Source of the DNA: Cellulosimicrobium composti
Lineage (GTDB): Bacteria > Actinomycetota > Actinomycetes > Actinomycetales > Cellulomonadaceae
Direction: 5' to 3'
Assembly: GCF_009711085.1 (NCBI RefSeq)
Contig: NZ_WMKA01000015.1
Location: 1-64,000, forward strand
DNA length: 64,000 bases
A model generated the notes under the pieces. The model made no database searches, was not told where the DNA came from, and saw only the letters and a program-made list of their open reading frames with translations. The position numbers and the translations under genes are program-made. Shown one piece after another: positions 46,667 to 55,138 of this stretch (position 1 is the first letter of the stretch; each line of letters opens with the position of its first letter).

Positions 46667-47782
46667 CTACTCCGGGCGCGCCCCGAACACGATCTCGTCC
46701 CAGCTCGGCACCTTGGCACGCGAGCGGTTCTTCCCCCTGCGCGGCTCGCGCGCGCCCTGCGTGCGGCCCGCGTGCGGCGGCTCGGCCGCGGCGGGCGGCG
46801 CGTCGGCGTCGGGCGCGGGGCGTGACGCCGACGGGTGCTCGTCGCGGGGCCGGCTCTCCGCGGGCACGTCGTCGCGCCCCTCCGGGGCGTCGCCCCCGGA
46901 CGGCGCCGCGGCGTCCGTCGGGGCGTCGTCGAGCGGCCGGATCGTCGGGAGGTGGACGACCGTCGCGCCCGACGGCGCGGGGGAGTCGTCGCGCTCGTCC
47001 GGCACGCGCCCGACCTGCGGCCCGAAGCCCTCGAACGGCTCCTGTCCCTCGACCTCGACCGGGCCGCCGGGCGCGCGCCGCGGGCGCACCCCACGGCGCT
47101 GGCTGAGGTCGTCGAGCAGCTCGGCCGTCCCGTCGTCGGCCGGCGGCCCGCCGCGTCGCCCGCGACCGGTCGCGTCGACGTCGAACACGGCGACCGCACC
47201 CGGCGTCGGGTCCTGCGGGGCGTCCGTCCCCGCGAGCCACCGCGCCTCGTCGTCGAGCGGCTGCAGCACGCGCGTGCCGGGGTCGTAGGACCAGCGTGCG
47301 GCGCGGCTGCCCGAGCCGACCTCGAACGCGGCCGTCACGACCCACGGCGCGCCGTGCTCGCGCGCGGCGCTCCAGTCCACGGACTCCGGGTCGACGTCGC
47401 GCGCGGCGAGCCGCTGCGCGACGAGCTCGCCGACCGTCGGCGAGTCCTCCTCGTGCCCGGGGCGCGAGCCGCGGACGCGCTCCACCACGTACTCCTGCTC
47501 CGCGACGACCGGGCCGGCGAACCGGCGCACGTGCTCGACGGCCAGTCCCGCGACCTCGGCGACCGCCTCGACGGTGTCGCCGGCCCGCAGCCGCGCCTGG
47601 ATCTCGCGCGGGGCGAGGTTGCGCTCGCCCTCCGCGCGCAGGTGCTCGAGGTGCGGGCGGTCCCGCCGCACGGCCGCGCGCAGCGCCTCGGTGATCGGCA
47701 GCGTGAACTGCGCGCCGCCCGTCGCGCGCAGGACGAGGTGCTCCCCGTCCTCGTGCAGTCTCACCAGCTCCAGCTCGTCCAT
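46667..47782 (-). CDS. sepH: SepH cell-division protein (DUF3071)
   Basis: A 371-residue protein. The N-terminal DUF3071 region starts MDELELVRLHEDGEHLVLRA and contains a helix-turn-helix-like segment (LAPREIQARLRAGDTVEAVA, then EVAGLAVEHVRRFAGPV). SepH of Streptomyces binds FtsZ and promotes septum assembly. The rest is a disordered Pro/Asp/Ala-rich tail that ends in a conserved basic motif (RGKNRSRAKVPSWDEIVFGA). A GGGAGGACC site precedes the ATG. It is divergent from the TRIC-like gene. Confidence 0.9.
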   Translation of the reverse strand: MDELELVRLHEDGEHLVLRATGGAQFTLPITEALRAAVRRDRPHLEHLRAEGERNLAPREIQARLRAGDTVEAVAEVAGLAVEHVRRFAGPVVAEQEYVVERVRGSRPGHEEDSPTVGELVAQRLAARDVDPESVDWSAAREHGAPWVVTAAFEVGSGSRAARWSYDPGTRVLQPLDDEARWLAGTDAPQDPTPGAVAVFDVDATGRGRRGGPPADDGTAELLDDLSQRRGVRPRRAPGGPVEVEGQEPFEGFGPQVGRVPDERDDSPAPSGATVVHLPTIRPLDDAPTDAAAPSGGDAPEGRDDVPAESRPRDEHPSASRPAPDADAPPAAAEPPHAGRTQGAREPRRGKNRSRAKVPSWDEIVFGARPE

Positions 47783-48011
47783 GGGTCCTCCCGTGTCGCC
47801 GCGCCCGGTGGCGCTCGCGGTGCCGCGAGGTCCCCGTCGCCGGGCGGGCCGTCCCGGGGGCCCGCCGGGCTCCGCGGACCGTGACGTCCGCCGCACCGCT
47901 GTCTCGAGGGTGCCATCGTCCCACCCGCGAGCGGCGCAGCACGCGCGGTGTGCCGCGGACTCGGCGCGCGGCTCCCGGGCGGTCGCGCGCCCGGCTGGGA
48001 TGATGCGGGGT

Positions 48012-48665
48012 GTGATCCTCGACCTGGTGCCCGGCGACGCGCTCGAGCTCGCCGGCGTCTTCTTCGCGGCGCTGTCGGGCGGGCTCGCCGCGGTGCGCAA
48101 GCGGTTCGACCTCGTCGGCGTGCTCGTCCTCGCGTGGGCGGCGGGACTCGGCGGAGGTCTCCTGCGCGACGTCCTCATCGGCGCGATCCCGCCCGTCGGG
48201 ATCTCGGACTGGCGGCTCGTCGCAGCCGCGGTCCTCGCCGGCGCGGTGACGTTCTTCTGGCACCCGCGGCTCGAGCGCCTGCGGCGCAGCATCATCGTGC
48301 TCGACGCCGGCGCGCTCGCGCTCTTCGTCCTGTCCGGCACGATGAAGGGGCTCGAGTACGGGGTCGGCCCGCTCGCGGCGGTCTTCGTCGGCGTCCTCAC
48401 CGGCGTCGGTGGCGGCATCCTGCGGGACCTGCTCACCAACGAGGCGCCGCTGCTGTTCCAGGACAAGCAGCTCTACGCGATCCCGGCGCTCGCGGGCGCC
48501 GCGCTGACGGCCGCGCTCGCGGGGCTCGGCGCGCTCGGTCCGCTGTCCCAGGCGGGCGTCCTCGCGCTCGTGCTCGGCTTCCGCCTGCTCTCGCTCCGGC
48601 TCGGCTGGGCGGCCCCCGGCCCGTGGGAAGGTCGCACGGGGCGTCGCGGGTCGGGCAGGATGTGA
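48012..48665 (+). CDS. UPF0126 / TRIC-type membrane channel protein
   Basis: A 217-residue protein with seven helices in two tandem repeats, each with a glycine-rich kink: GLGGGLLRDVLIG near residue 54 and GVGGGILRDLLTNEAPLLF near 138. This pattern defines the bacterial TRIC/YicG family of cation channels. GATGAT lies 7 bases before the GTG at 48012, pointing to leaderless start; an in-frame ATG at 48000 is the alternative. It ends 3 bases before the inositol monophosphatase gene. Confidence 0.88.
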   Translation: MILDLVPGDALELAGVFFAALSGGLAAVRKRFDLVGVLVLAWAAGLGGGLLRDVLIGAIPPVGISDWRLVAAAVLAGAVTFFWHPRLERLRRSIIVLDAGALALFVLSGTMKGLEYGVGPLAAVFVGVLTGVGGGILRDLLTNEAPLLFQDKQLYAIPALAGAALTAALAGLGALGPLSQAGVLALVLGFRLLSLRLGWAAPGPWEGRTGRRGSGRM

Positions 48666-48668
48666 GCC

Positions 48669-49520
48669 GTGCGCCTCTTCATCGACGACCCCCGCCTGCC
48701 CGACGACGTGACCGTGGCCGACCTGCGCGACCTCGCCGAGCGCCTCGCCCGCGAGGCGGGCGAGCTCGTGCGCTCCGGCCGCCCCGACCAGGTCGAGGTG
48801 GCGGCGACCAAGTCGACCGCGACGGACGTCGTCACGCGCATGGACGCGGACTCCGAGGCCCTCCTGCGGCGCGAGATCGCGGCGGCGCGTCCGGACGACG
48901 CGATCCTCGGCGAGGAGGAGGGCTCGTCGTCCGGCACGTCCGGGATCACGTGGGTGATCGACCCCGTCGACGGGACGGTCAACTACCTCTACGGCGTCGC
49001 GTCGTACGCGGTGTCCGTCGCGGCCGTCGTGGGCCCGCCCGACCCGCGCGAGTGGACGGTGCTCGCCGGGGCGGTGCACTCGGTCGTCGACGACCGCACG
49101 TGGACGGCGGGGCTCGGCGCGGGCGCGACGCTCGACGGCCGCCCCGTGCGCGTCAACGCCGAGACCGACCTCGGGCAGTGCCTCGTCGGGACGGGCTTCG
49201 GGTACGACGCCGACCGCCGTCGGGCGCAGGCCCGCGTGCTCGTCGACGTGCTGCCGCAGGTGCGCGACATCCGCCGGCTGGGCTCGGCGGCGATCGACCT
49301 GTGCCTCGTGGCGACGGGAGAGCTCGACCTCTACTACGAGCGGGGCCTCAACCCGTGGGACATGGCGGCGGGCGCGCTCGTGGCGCAGGAGGCCGGCGCG
49401 CGGGTGACCGGACTGCGCGGGCGTCCGGCGGACCGCGAGATGGTCGTCGCCGGACCGCCCGAGGCGGTCGCCCGGCTGGTCCGGGTCCTCGAGGACGTGG
49501 ACGCCGACAGGGACTCCTGA
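48669..49520 (+). CDS. Inositol monophosphatase family protein
   Basis: A 283-residue Mg-dependent phosphatase. Metal-binding motifs are ILGEEEG near residue 78, VIDPVDGTVNYLYG near 96, and NPWDMAAGALVAQEAGA near 231. The M. tuberculosis gene in this position is suhB (Rv2701c). The product probably dephosphorylates inositol 1-phosphate for phosphoinositides or mycothiol, though FBPase or histidinol-phosphatase activity is possible in this family. Confidence 0.9.
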   Translation: MRLFIDDPRLPDDVTVADLRDLAERLAREAGELVRSGRPDQVEVAATKSTATDVVTRMDADSEALLRREIAAARPDDAILGEEEGSSSGTSGITWVIDPVDGTVNYLYGVASYAVSVAAVVGPPDPREWTVLAGAVHSVVDDRTWTAGLGAGATLDGRPVRVNAETDLGQCLVGTGFGYDADRRRAQARVLVDVLPQVRDIRRLGSAAIDLCLVATGELDLYYERGLNPWDMAAGALVAQEAGARVTGLRGRPADREMVVAGPPEAVARLVRVLEDVDADRDS

Positions 49521-49842
49521 GGTCCCGGCGGGGGCGTCGGCGAGGGCCGCCCGCCCTCCTCGAGCGGGCGCGTGTTCGCCCGTGACGAACGACACCGCAC
49601 GACGTGCGCCGTACGGGGTGCAACGCCTCGCGAAATGGTGCAGAATCCGGGGGCCCGCCGGGAACAATTCCGGTGCGCCGCGCATTGATCAGCGTGCACG
49701 TGCAGCGACGACCTCGACGCACGCCACGTCACGGGGTGCCCCCCGCGCCCCGCACCTGTGCCGACCGGCACACCGGCCCCTGGCCGGCGGTCCGGACGGG
49801 CACTGTCGCGATCGACGAATACTCCGGAGAGTGACCCCACAG
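49521..49842. other. Intergenic region upstream of DUF4193 gene
   Basis: No gene is supported in these 322 bases. The centre is less GC-rich than its surroundings (AAATGGTGCAGAATCC, then GGAACAATTCC, a 4-3-4 inverted repeat near 49660-49675). GAATACT close to 49818 may be a -10 region for the DUF4193 gene. Confidence 0.4.
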
Positions 49843-50142
49843 ATGGCAACAGACTACGACGCCCCCCGCAAGAGTGAAGAGGAGCTCAGCGAGGACTCGC
49901 TCCAGGAGCTCCAGGCTCGTCGCTCCGACAAGAGCTCGGGCGTCGTTGACGAGGACGAGACCGAGGCGGCGGAAGGTTTCGAGCTGCCCGGTGCCGACCT
50001 GTCCGGCGAGGAGCTCTCCGTCCGGGTCCTGCCTCGTCAGGCGGACGAGTTCACATGCGCGAGCTGCTTCCTCGTGCACCACCGCAGCCAGCTCGCGTAC
50101 GAGAAGAACGGGCAGCAGATCTGCTCGGAGTGCGCCGCCTGA
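49843..50142 (+). CDS. DUF4193 zinc-ribbon protein
   Basis: A 99-residue acidic protein of family DUF4193. The C-terminus has two cysteine pairs, CASC and CSEC, about 24 residues apart, as in a zinc ribbon, with FLVHHRSQLAYE between. The N-terminal half is Glu/Asp-rich. It is found near sigA, suhB and dut across Actinobacteria. Function unknown; interaction with transcription machinery has been guessed for the family. GGAGAG lies 11 bases before the ATG; an in-frame GTG at 49831 is less likely. Confidence 0.88.
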   Translation: MATDYDAPRKSEEELSEDSLQELQARRSDKSSGVVDEDETEAAEGFELPGADLSGEELSVRVLPRQADEFTCASCFLVHHRSQLAYEKNGQQICSECAA

Positions 50143-50166
50143 GCCGCACCGCACGACGACCCTGCC

Positions 50167-50196
50167 GGCCGTCGCCCCCTCCCCGGGGCGGCGGCC
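50167..50196. terminator. Terminator between DUF4193 and DUF3093 genes
   Basis: A 12-bp stem (GGCCGTCGCCCC with its complement, one G-U pair) and a CTCCCC loop, between convergent genes. Confidence 0.65.
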
Positions 50197-50263
50197 GTCG
50201 TCGTCTGCGGCGGTCGGCGTCGTCCCCGCGGGGTCGTCCGCGGCTCGACCGGGGCGACGCGGT

Positions 50264-50776
50264 TCAGGCCGCGCGCGCGGCGCGCAGCGCGTCGGCGAGG
50301 CGCTGCGGGTGGCGCGTCGAGACGAGCCAGTACGGCGTGGGGTCCTGCGGGTCCTCGAGCGTGACGTGCACGCCGGTGCGCGCCCACGCGCGCAGGCACA
50401 CGTACGCGCGCGCGTCGAGGCGCGGTCCGAGCTGGACGCGCATCGCCTCGGCGTCGAGCGTCGTGACCTGGCCGAGCAGCGCGACGGGGACGTGGGCCCG
50501 CCCGGCGCGCAGCTCGCCGTCGGCGACCGCGACGACCGGCGACGTCCACCACAGCGCCACGACGCCGGCCGCGGCGGCGAGCGCGCCCACGCCGAGCGCG
50601 ATCGCGTGGCTCGCGGGCCACAGCGCGATCCCGAGGACCGCGGCGAAGCCGAGCGCCGCGGCCCAGCCGCCCACGCCGGGCAGGAGCCGTTCCTGGTACG
50701 ACGGCGCGCTCGGGCCGGCGTTCCCGGCGGCGGCCGGGGTCGAGGACGGGATGCTGCGGTCGGCGGCGTCGGTCAT
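50264..50776 (-). CDS. DUF3093 membrane protein
   Basis: A 170-residue protein. Two membrane helices (WAAALGFAAVLGIALWPA and HAIALGVGALAAAAGVVALWW, residues about 38-78) precede a small beta domain with GELRAGRAHVPVALL and the family motif RAYVCLRAWARTGVHV, ending STRHPQRLADAL. It lies divergent from dut, as in M. tuberculosis Rv2698. Function unknown. Confidence 0.87.
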   Translation of the reverse strand: MTDAADRSIPSSTPAAAGNAGPSAPSYQERLLPGVGGWAAALGFAAVLGIALWPASHAIALGVGALAAAAGVVALWWTSPVVAVADGELRAGRAHVPVALLGQVTTLDAEAMRVQLGPRLDARAYVCLRAWARTGVHVTLEDPQDPTPYWLVSTRHPQRLADALRAARAA

Positions 50777-50839
50777 GGGTCCATCATCCCAGCAGTCGCG
50801 GAGCGGCCCGACGTGCTCGCCCGGCCTCCGCGGGACCAC

Positions 50840-50845
50840 TAGGCT
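50840..50845 (+). promoter_or_regulatory. -10 element of dut, leaderless
   Basis: TAGGCT followed by 7 bases and the GTG at 50853, with no ribosome-binding site. Confidence 0.5.
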
Positions 50846-50852
50846 CTGGCGG

Positions 50853-51329
50853 GTGTCGAACCACCACCAGCCCACGACCGGGGACGTCGACGTCCTCATC
50901 ACGCTGCTCGACGACGTCCCGCTGCCCGCCTACGCCCACCCGGGCGACGCGGGCGCGGACCTCGTGACCACCGTCGACGTCGAGCTCGCGCCGGGGGAGC
51001 GCGCCGTGGTGCCGACGGGCGTGTCGATCGCGCTGCCCGACGGGTACGCGGCGTTCGTGCACCCGCGCTCGGGCCTCGCCGCGAAGCACGGCGTCACCGT
51101 CGTCAACGCCCCGGGCACGGTCGACGCCGGGTACCGCGGCGAGATCAAGGTGACGCTGCTCAACACCGACGCGCGCGAGAGCGTCGTGCTGCGCCGCGGC
51201 GACCGGGTCGCGCAGCTCGTCGTGCAGAAGGTCGAGCGGGCGCGGTTCGTGCAGGCCGAGCGGCTGCCCGGCTCGCACCGCGGGGAGGGCGGGTTCGGGT
51301 CGAGCGGCGGCTGGACGCCCGCGCCCTGA
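50853..51329 (+). CDS. dut: dUTP diphosphatase
   Basis: A 158-residue trimeric dUTPase, keeping uracil out of DNA and supplying dUMP. Conserved motifs are YAHPGDAGADLVT, PRSGLAAKHGVTVVNAPGTV, DAGYRGEIKV, RGDRVAQLVV, and the flexible C-terminal P-loop-like GEGGFGSSG. Length is typical. Confidence 0.96.
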   Translation: MSNHHQPTTGDVDVLITLLDDVPLPAYAHPGDAGADLVTTVDVELAPGERAVVPTGVSIALPDGYAAFVHPRSGLAAKHGVTVVNAPGTVDAGYRGEIKVTLLNTDARESVVLRRGDRVAQLVVQKVERARFVQAERLPGSHRGEGGFGSSGGWTPAP

Positions 51330-51375
51330 CCGGCGCTCCCGACCCGCCGCCGCGCGGGCTAGTGTGGAATCAGTG

Positions 51376-51416
51376 CGGGGCGAGCGCCCCGTGAGGAGTC
51401 CCGGCCGAGCGCCGGG
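51376..51416 (+). promoter_or_regulatory. Tandem hairpins in leader of DUF3710 gene
   Basis: CGGGGC-GAGC-GCCCCG (51376-51391) and CCCGGC-CGAGC-GCCGGG (51400-51416). They start about 11 bases after a TAGTGT -10 box (51360-51365), so they would form the 5' end of the message, before the ribosome-binding site GAAGGAG at 51422. Confidence 0.5.
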
Positions 51417-51435
51417 CAGGTGAAGGAGTTCGTCC

Positions 51436-52176
51436 GTGGGTCTGTTCCGTCGCTCCAGGTCGTCCGAGCCGGCCGAGTCGCCCGAGCCGTCGGGCACCGC
51501 GCCCGAGCAGGTCGACGCCGGCGCGCCCGCACCCGCGGTCGCGGACGAGAAGCCGGCCCGCGGCCCGTTCGACTCCTCGCAGGTCCCCGAGCGCGGCCCG
51601 CGCCTCGACCTCGGTGCCGTGTGGCTGCCGGGCGTCCCGGGCATGGAGCTGCGCATGGAGGTCGACAAGAAGACCCAGCGCATCACGGGCGTCGCGTGCG
51701 CGGTCGCAGGCTCGGGCCTGCAGGTGCAGGCGTTCGCCGCGCCGCGCACCGAGGGCATCTGGGACGAGATCCGGGGCGAGATCGCGGCCTCGGTGACCAA
51801 GCAGGGCGGCACGGTCGACGACATCCCCGGCCCGTTCGGCCGTGAGCTGCTCGCACGCATCCCCGCCCAGACGCCGGACGGTCGCCCCGGCGTGCGGCCC
51901 GCGCGCTTCGTCGGCGTCGACGGCCCGCGCTGGTTCCTGCGCGGCGTCCTCACGGGCAAGGCTGCGGTCGACCCGGCCGAGGCGCGGCTGCTCGAGTCGG
52001 TGTTCGCGAACATCGTCGTCGTCCGCGACCAGAGCCCGCGCCCCCCGCGCGACCTGCTCGCGCTGCACCTGCCGGGCAAGGGCCCGGCCGCGACGCCGCC
52101 TGCTCCCGCCGGAACCCCTGCGACGCCCTCGTTCGACCCCCTCACGCGCGGGCCGGAGATCACGGAGATCCGCTGA
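51436..52176 (+). CDS. DUF3710 family protein
   Basis: A 246-residue conserved actinobacterial protein. A disordered acidic/Pro-rich N-terminus (about 45 residues) precedes the core with GPRLDLGAVWLPGVPGMELR, VQAFAAPRTEGIWDEIR and VDGPRWFLRGVLTG. GAAGGAG with 7-base spacing supports GTG 51436. It lies between dut and the OB-fold gene, as in M. tuberculosis Rv2696. Function unknown. Confidence 0.88.
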   Translation: MGLFRRSRSSEPAESPEPSGTAPEQVDAGAPAPAVADEKPARGPFDSSQVPERGPRLDLGAVWLPGVPGMELRMEVDKKTQRITGVACAVAGSGLQVQAFAAPRTEGIWDEIRGEIAASVTKQGGTVDDIPGPFGRELLARIPAQTPDGRPGVRPARFVGVDGPRWFLRGVLTGKAAVDPAEARLLESVFANIVVVRDQSPRPPRDLLALHLPGKGPAATPPAPAGTPATPSFDPLTRGPEITEIR

Positions 52177-52177
52177 C

Positions 52178-52552
52178 ATGGCCCCCACGCTGCGCGACGC
52201 CTGGCGCACGGCGCTCGCCTCCCAGGAGGAGCTGGCCGCGGACGAGGAGCGCACCGAGGCGGCGCGGCAGAAGGGCTGCCGGGCCGTCTCCGACCTGCCC
52301 AACCGCCGCCGCGCCAAGATCTCCGGCGTCCTGCGCTCGGTCGTGCTGCGGCCGCGCGAGGGCGTCCCGACGGTCGAGGTCGAGCTGTTCGACGGCTCCG
52401 GCGTCGTCGACCTCGTATGGCTCGGCCGTCGCCGCATCGCGGGGATCGAGCCGGGGCGCCGCGCGCTCGTCGAGGGCCTCGTGTGCGACGTCGACGGGCG
52501 GCGCACCATCTTCAACCCGCGCTACGAGCTCCTCGCCAAGCCGGGGGAGTGA
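52178..52552 (+). CDS. OB-fold nucleic-acid-binding domain protein
   Basis: A 124-residue protein. A helical N-terminus leads into an OB-fold: RRRAKISGVLRSVVLRPREG, VEVELFDGSGVVDLVWLGRR, and IEPGRRALVEGLV. It resembles the tRNA/DNA-binding OB module of RecG-type proteins. It starts one base after the DUF3710 stop and probably acts on nucleic acid, but no partner is known. Confidence 0.86.
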   Translation: MAPTLRDAWRTALASQEELAADEERTEAARQKGCRAVSDLPNRRRAKISGVLRSVVLRPREGVPTVEVELFDGSGVVDLVWLGRRRIAGIEPGRRALVEGLVCDVDGRRTIFNPRYELLAKPGE

Positions 52553-52556
52553 CGTC

Positions 52557-52573
52557 GCGGCGGCGCCCGCCGC
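52557..52573 (+). terminator. Hairpin after OB-fold gene
   Basis: GCGGCGG-CGC-CCGCCGC, a perfect 7-bp stem 4 bases after the stop codon. A TACGAT (52583-52588) right after it may be the -10 box of the next gene. Confidence 0.5.
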
Positions 52574-52669
52574 ACCGTGCCGTACGATCCTGCGGGTCCG
52601 CCGCGGCCGCGCCGGACCCGTCGCCGGGACCGCGGCCGACCGACCCCGAGCCACCGAGGACGCCACGAG

Positions 52670-53578
52670 ATGACACCCAGCAGCGACCCGAGCGGCCCCG
52701 CGCAGCGTCCCGACGCCGACGAGCCGTCCGCGGCCCACGACGCCGACGTCGCGGAGACCGTCGTCGACGACGTCGCGGCGCCCGAGGACGGCCGCGCGCG
52801 CGGCGTCCGGGCGCTCGCCGGTCAAGAGTTCTCGGTCGCGGACGCGATCGGCGGCGTCCGCGGGCTCGTCGAGTCGGTGGCCCCGGGGCTCGTGTTCGTC
52901 GTCGTGTACGTCGCGACGACGAACCTTCCGTGGGCGCTGTGGACGTCCGTGGCCGCCGCGCTCGTCGCCGTCGCGGCCCGTCTGGTCCAGCGCACGCCCG
53001 TGACCCAGGCCTTCGGCGGGCTGCTCGGCGTCGGGATCGGCGTGATCTGGGCGTGGCGCTCGGGTGAGGCGCAGGACTACTTCGCCTGGGGGCTGTGGAC
53101 CAACGCGGCGTACCTCGTCGCGCTCCTCGTCTCGGTGCTGGTGCGCTGGCCGCTCGTCGGTCTCGTCGTCGAGGGCTTCCGCAGCGGCTTCGGCGCGGGG
53201 GCGGCGACGACGTCGCCCGCGGCCGCCGACGACGCGCGCGCGGAGGGCGAGCCGGGCGATCCGGCGTCGCCGGACGGCACGGCGGCCGCGGAGCCGGGGG
53301 AGCCCGGCGCGTTCGCGCGCTGGGCGCGCGCGTGGCGGTCCGACCGCGCGCTCCTGCGCCGCTACACGGCCGCGACGTGGCTCTGGATCGGCCTGTTCGC
53401 GGCGCGCCTCGCCGTGCAGGTGCCGCTGTACCTCGACGGCGACGTCGGCTGGCTCGGCACGGCGCGGCTCGTCATGGGCATCCCGCTGTGGGCGCTCGTC
53501 CTGTGGCTCACGTGGGTCCTCGTGCGTCGTCCGCACGCCGTCGCGGACCGTCCCGCCGCGGACCGTCCGGCCGCGTAG
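52670..53578 (+). CDS. DUF3159 membrane protein
   Basis: A 302-residue protein with about six helices. After a 50-residue disordered N-terminus comes SVADAIGGVRGLVESVAPGL and the first helix pair (VFVVVYVATTNLPWALW). A long hydrophilic Ala/Gly/Pro loop (about 178-215) is followed by WLWIGLFAARLAVQVPLYL, a conserved block. It neighbours the ceoC/ceoB pair convergently. Function unknown; family tracks with potassium genes. Confidence 0.86.
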   Translation: MTPSSDPSGPAQRPDADEPSAAHDADVAETVVDDVAAPEDGRARGVRALAGQEFSVADAIGGVRGLVESVAPGLVFVVVYVATTNLPWALWTSVAAALVAVAARLVQRTPVTQAFGGLLGVGIGVIWAWRSGEAQDYFAWGLWTNAAYLVALLVSVLVRWPLVGLVVEGFRSGFGAGAATTSPAAADDARAEGEPGDPASPDGTAAAEPGEPGAFARWARAWRSDRALLRRYTAATWLWIGLFAARLAVQVPLYLDGDVGWLGTARLVMGIPLWALVLWLTWVLVRRPHAVADRPAADRPAA

Positions 53579-53605
53579 CGCGACCACCCGCCGGCGGACG
53601 GCGCG

Positions 53606-54391
53606 TCACCGCGCGTCGTCGGTCGCCTCGGGGGCCTGCAGCGGGGCGTCGTCGTCGGCCTCGGGAGCCGGCACCGGGGACTCGACGGCCTGCTGCGGCT
53701 CGTCGTCCGGCGTCGCCGTCCCCTCGTCCGGCGCGTCGGCGAGGAGCCGGCGCAGCGCGTCCTCGTCCGCCTCGCTCCCGGTGACGAGCAGGAGCTCGTC
53801 GCCGACCTCCAGCGTGTCGTCCGGGCTGGGCGCGATGGGGCGCGCGCCGCGGACGATCGCGGCGAGCACGGTGTCCGGCGGCCACGGGACGGCGCCGACG
53901 CGGCGACCGACGAGCGGGGAGCCCGGCGGGAGCGTCACCTCGAGGATGTCCGCGCCCGACTGGTGGAACGTGAAGATGCGGACGAGGTCGCCCACGGCGA
54001 CGGCCTCCTCGACCATCGCCGTCATGATGCGCGGCGTCGAGACGGCGACGTCCACGCCCCACGACTCGTCGAACATCCACTCGTTCTTCGGGTTGTTGAC
54101 GCGCGCGACCGTGCGCGGCACGCCGAACTCGGTCTTCGCGAGCAGGGACACGACGAGGTTGACCTTGTCGTCGCCCGTCGCGGCCACGATGACGTCGCAC
54201 TCGTCGACCTTCGCGTCCGCGAGCGACGACAGCTCGCACGCGTCCGCGAGCAGCCAGTCCGCCTCGGCGACCTGGGCGACGCGCATCGCCGCCGGCTGCT
54301 TGTCGATCAGCATGACCTCGTGGTCGTGGCTGAGGAGCTCCCGGGCGATCGAGCGGCCGACCGAGCCCGCTCCCGCGATGACGACGCGCAT
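53606..54391 (-). CDS. ceoC: TrkA-family RCK potassium-uptake regulatory protein (CeoC-like)
   Basis: A 261-residue RCK protein. The Rossmann motif GAGSVGRSIARELL lies at residues 7-20, then the acidic residue in VMLIDKQP that fixes NAD binding. A TrkA-C domain follows at about 130-215 (SPDDTLEVGDELLLVTG). The last 40 residues are a disordered acidic/Pro tail. Its ATG overlaps the ceoB stop. RCK proteins gate potassium transporters in response to nucleotides. A TrkH-type pore is not in this window; the divergent KimA-like permease may be the partner. Confidence 0.9.
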   Translation of the reverse strand: MRVVIAGAGSVGRSIARELLSHDHEVMLIDKQPAAMRVAQVAEADWLLADACELSSLADAKVDECDVIVAATGDDKVNLVVSLLAKTEFGVPRTVARVNNPKNEWMFDESWGVDVAVSTPRIMTAMVEEAVAVGDLVRIFTFHQSGADILEVTLPPGSPLVGRRVGAVPWPPDTVLAAIVRGARPIAPSPDDTLEVGDELLLVTGSEADEDALRRLLADAPDEGTATPDDEPQQAVESPVPAPEADDDAPLQAPEATDDAR

Positions 54392-55059
54392 CACTCGGCC
54401 TCGACCTTCGGTGCGTGGGTGAGCAGGCGCTCGACGGCGGCCGCGCGCTCGTCCTCCATGATCACGTGCAGCACGTCGTTCTCCTGCAGGACGGTGCGCT
54501 CGGTGACGACGGTCCCGTCGCCGAACCGGCTGACGAACGCGACGCGCGCGCCGGTCGCGTCCTCGATGGCCCGCACGGTCCGCCCGATCCAGCCGGGGTG
54601 GAAGTCCACCTGCGCGAGCCGCACGCGGCCCGACGGGTCGCGGTACTCGTCCGTCGCGCCGAACGGCAGCATGCGGCGCAGCACCTGGTCCGCGGTCCAC
54701 CGCACGGTCGCGACGGTCGGGATGCCGAGGCGCTGGTAGATCTCCGCGCGCTGCGGGTCGTAGATGCGCGCGACGACCTTCTCGACGCCGAACGTCTCGC
54801 GCACGACGCGCGCGGAGAGGATGTTCGAGTTGTCGCCGTCGGAGACCGCGGCGAAGGCGTACGCGTCCTCGATGCCGGCCTGCACGAGCGTGTCGCGGTC
54901 GAACCCGACGCCCGTGACCTTCTTCCCGGTGAACTCGGAGGAGAGGCGGCGGAACGCGTCAGGGTTCTGGTCGACGACGGCGACCGAGTGCCCGCTCGAC
55001 TCGAGGGACTGGGCGAGGGTCGCGCCGACCCGGCCGCAGCCCATGATCACGAAGTGCAC
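54391..55059 (-). CDS. ceoB: TrkA-family RCK potassium-uptake regulatory protein (CeoB-like)
   Basis: A 222-residue RCK protein. GCGRVGATLAQSLESSGHSV is the Rossmann motif near residue 7, with VVDQNP after it. GVGFDRDTLVQAGIEDAYAF and NILSARVVRETFGVEKVVAR follow, and the C-terminal TrkA-C domain ends the protein. On this strand TAGCGT lies 7 bases before the GTG, so the transcript is probably leaderless. It is divergent from the permease gene with 79 bases between. Confidence 0.9.
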   Translation of the reverse strand: MHFVIMGCGRVGATLAQSLESSGHSVAVVDQNPDAFRRLSSEFTGKKVTGVGFDRDTLVQAGIEDAYAFAAVSDGDNSNILSARVVRETFGVEKVVARIYDPQRAEIYQRLGIPTVATVRWTADQVLRRMLPFGATDEYRDPSGRVRLAQVDFHPGWIGRTVRAIEDATGARVAFVSRFGDGTVVTERTVLQENDVLHVIMEDERAAAVERLLTHAPKVEAE

Positions 55060-55066
55060 GAGTCGA

Positions 55067-55130
55067 ACGCTACCGTCCGGCGGCCCGCCCGGCGCGCACC
55101 AGCGCGGCCGGGCGACGGCGGGCATAGCAT
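55067..55130. promoter_or_regulatory. Divergent promoter region of ceoB and KimA-like permease
   Basis: A TAGCGT -10 box read leftward (55072-55067, 7 bases before the ceoB GTG) and a TAGCAT -10 box read rightward (55125-55130, 8 bases before the permease GTG). Both predict leaderless messages, so the two genes may be co-regulated from a 79-base region. Confidence 0.5.
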
Positions 55131-55138
55131 GAGGCCTC

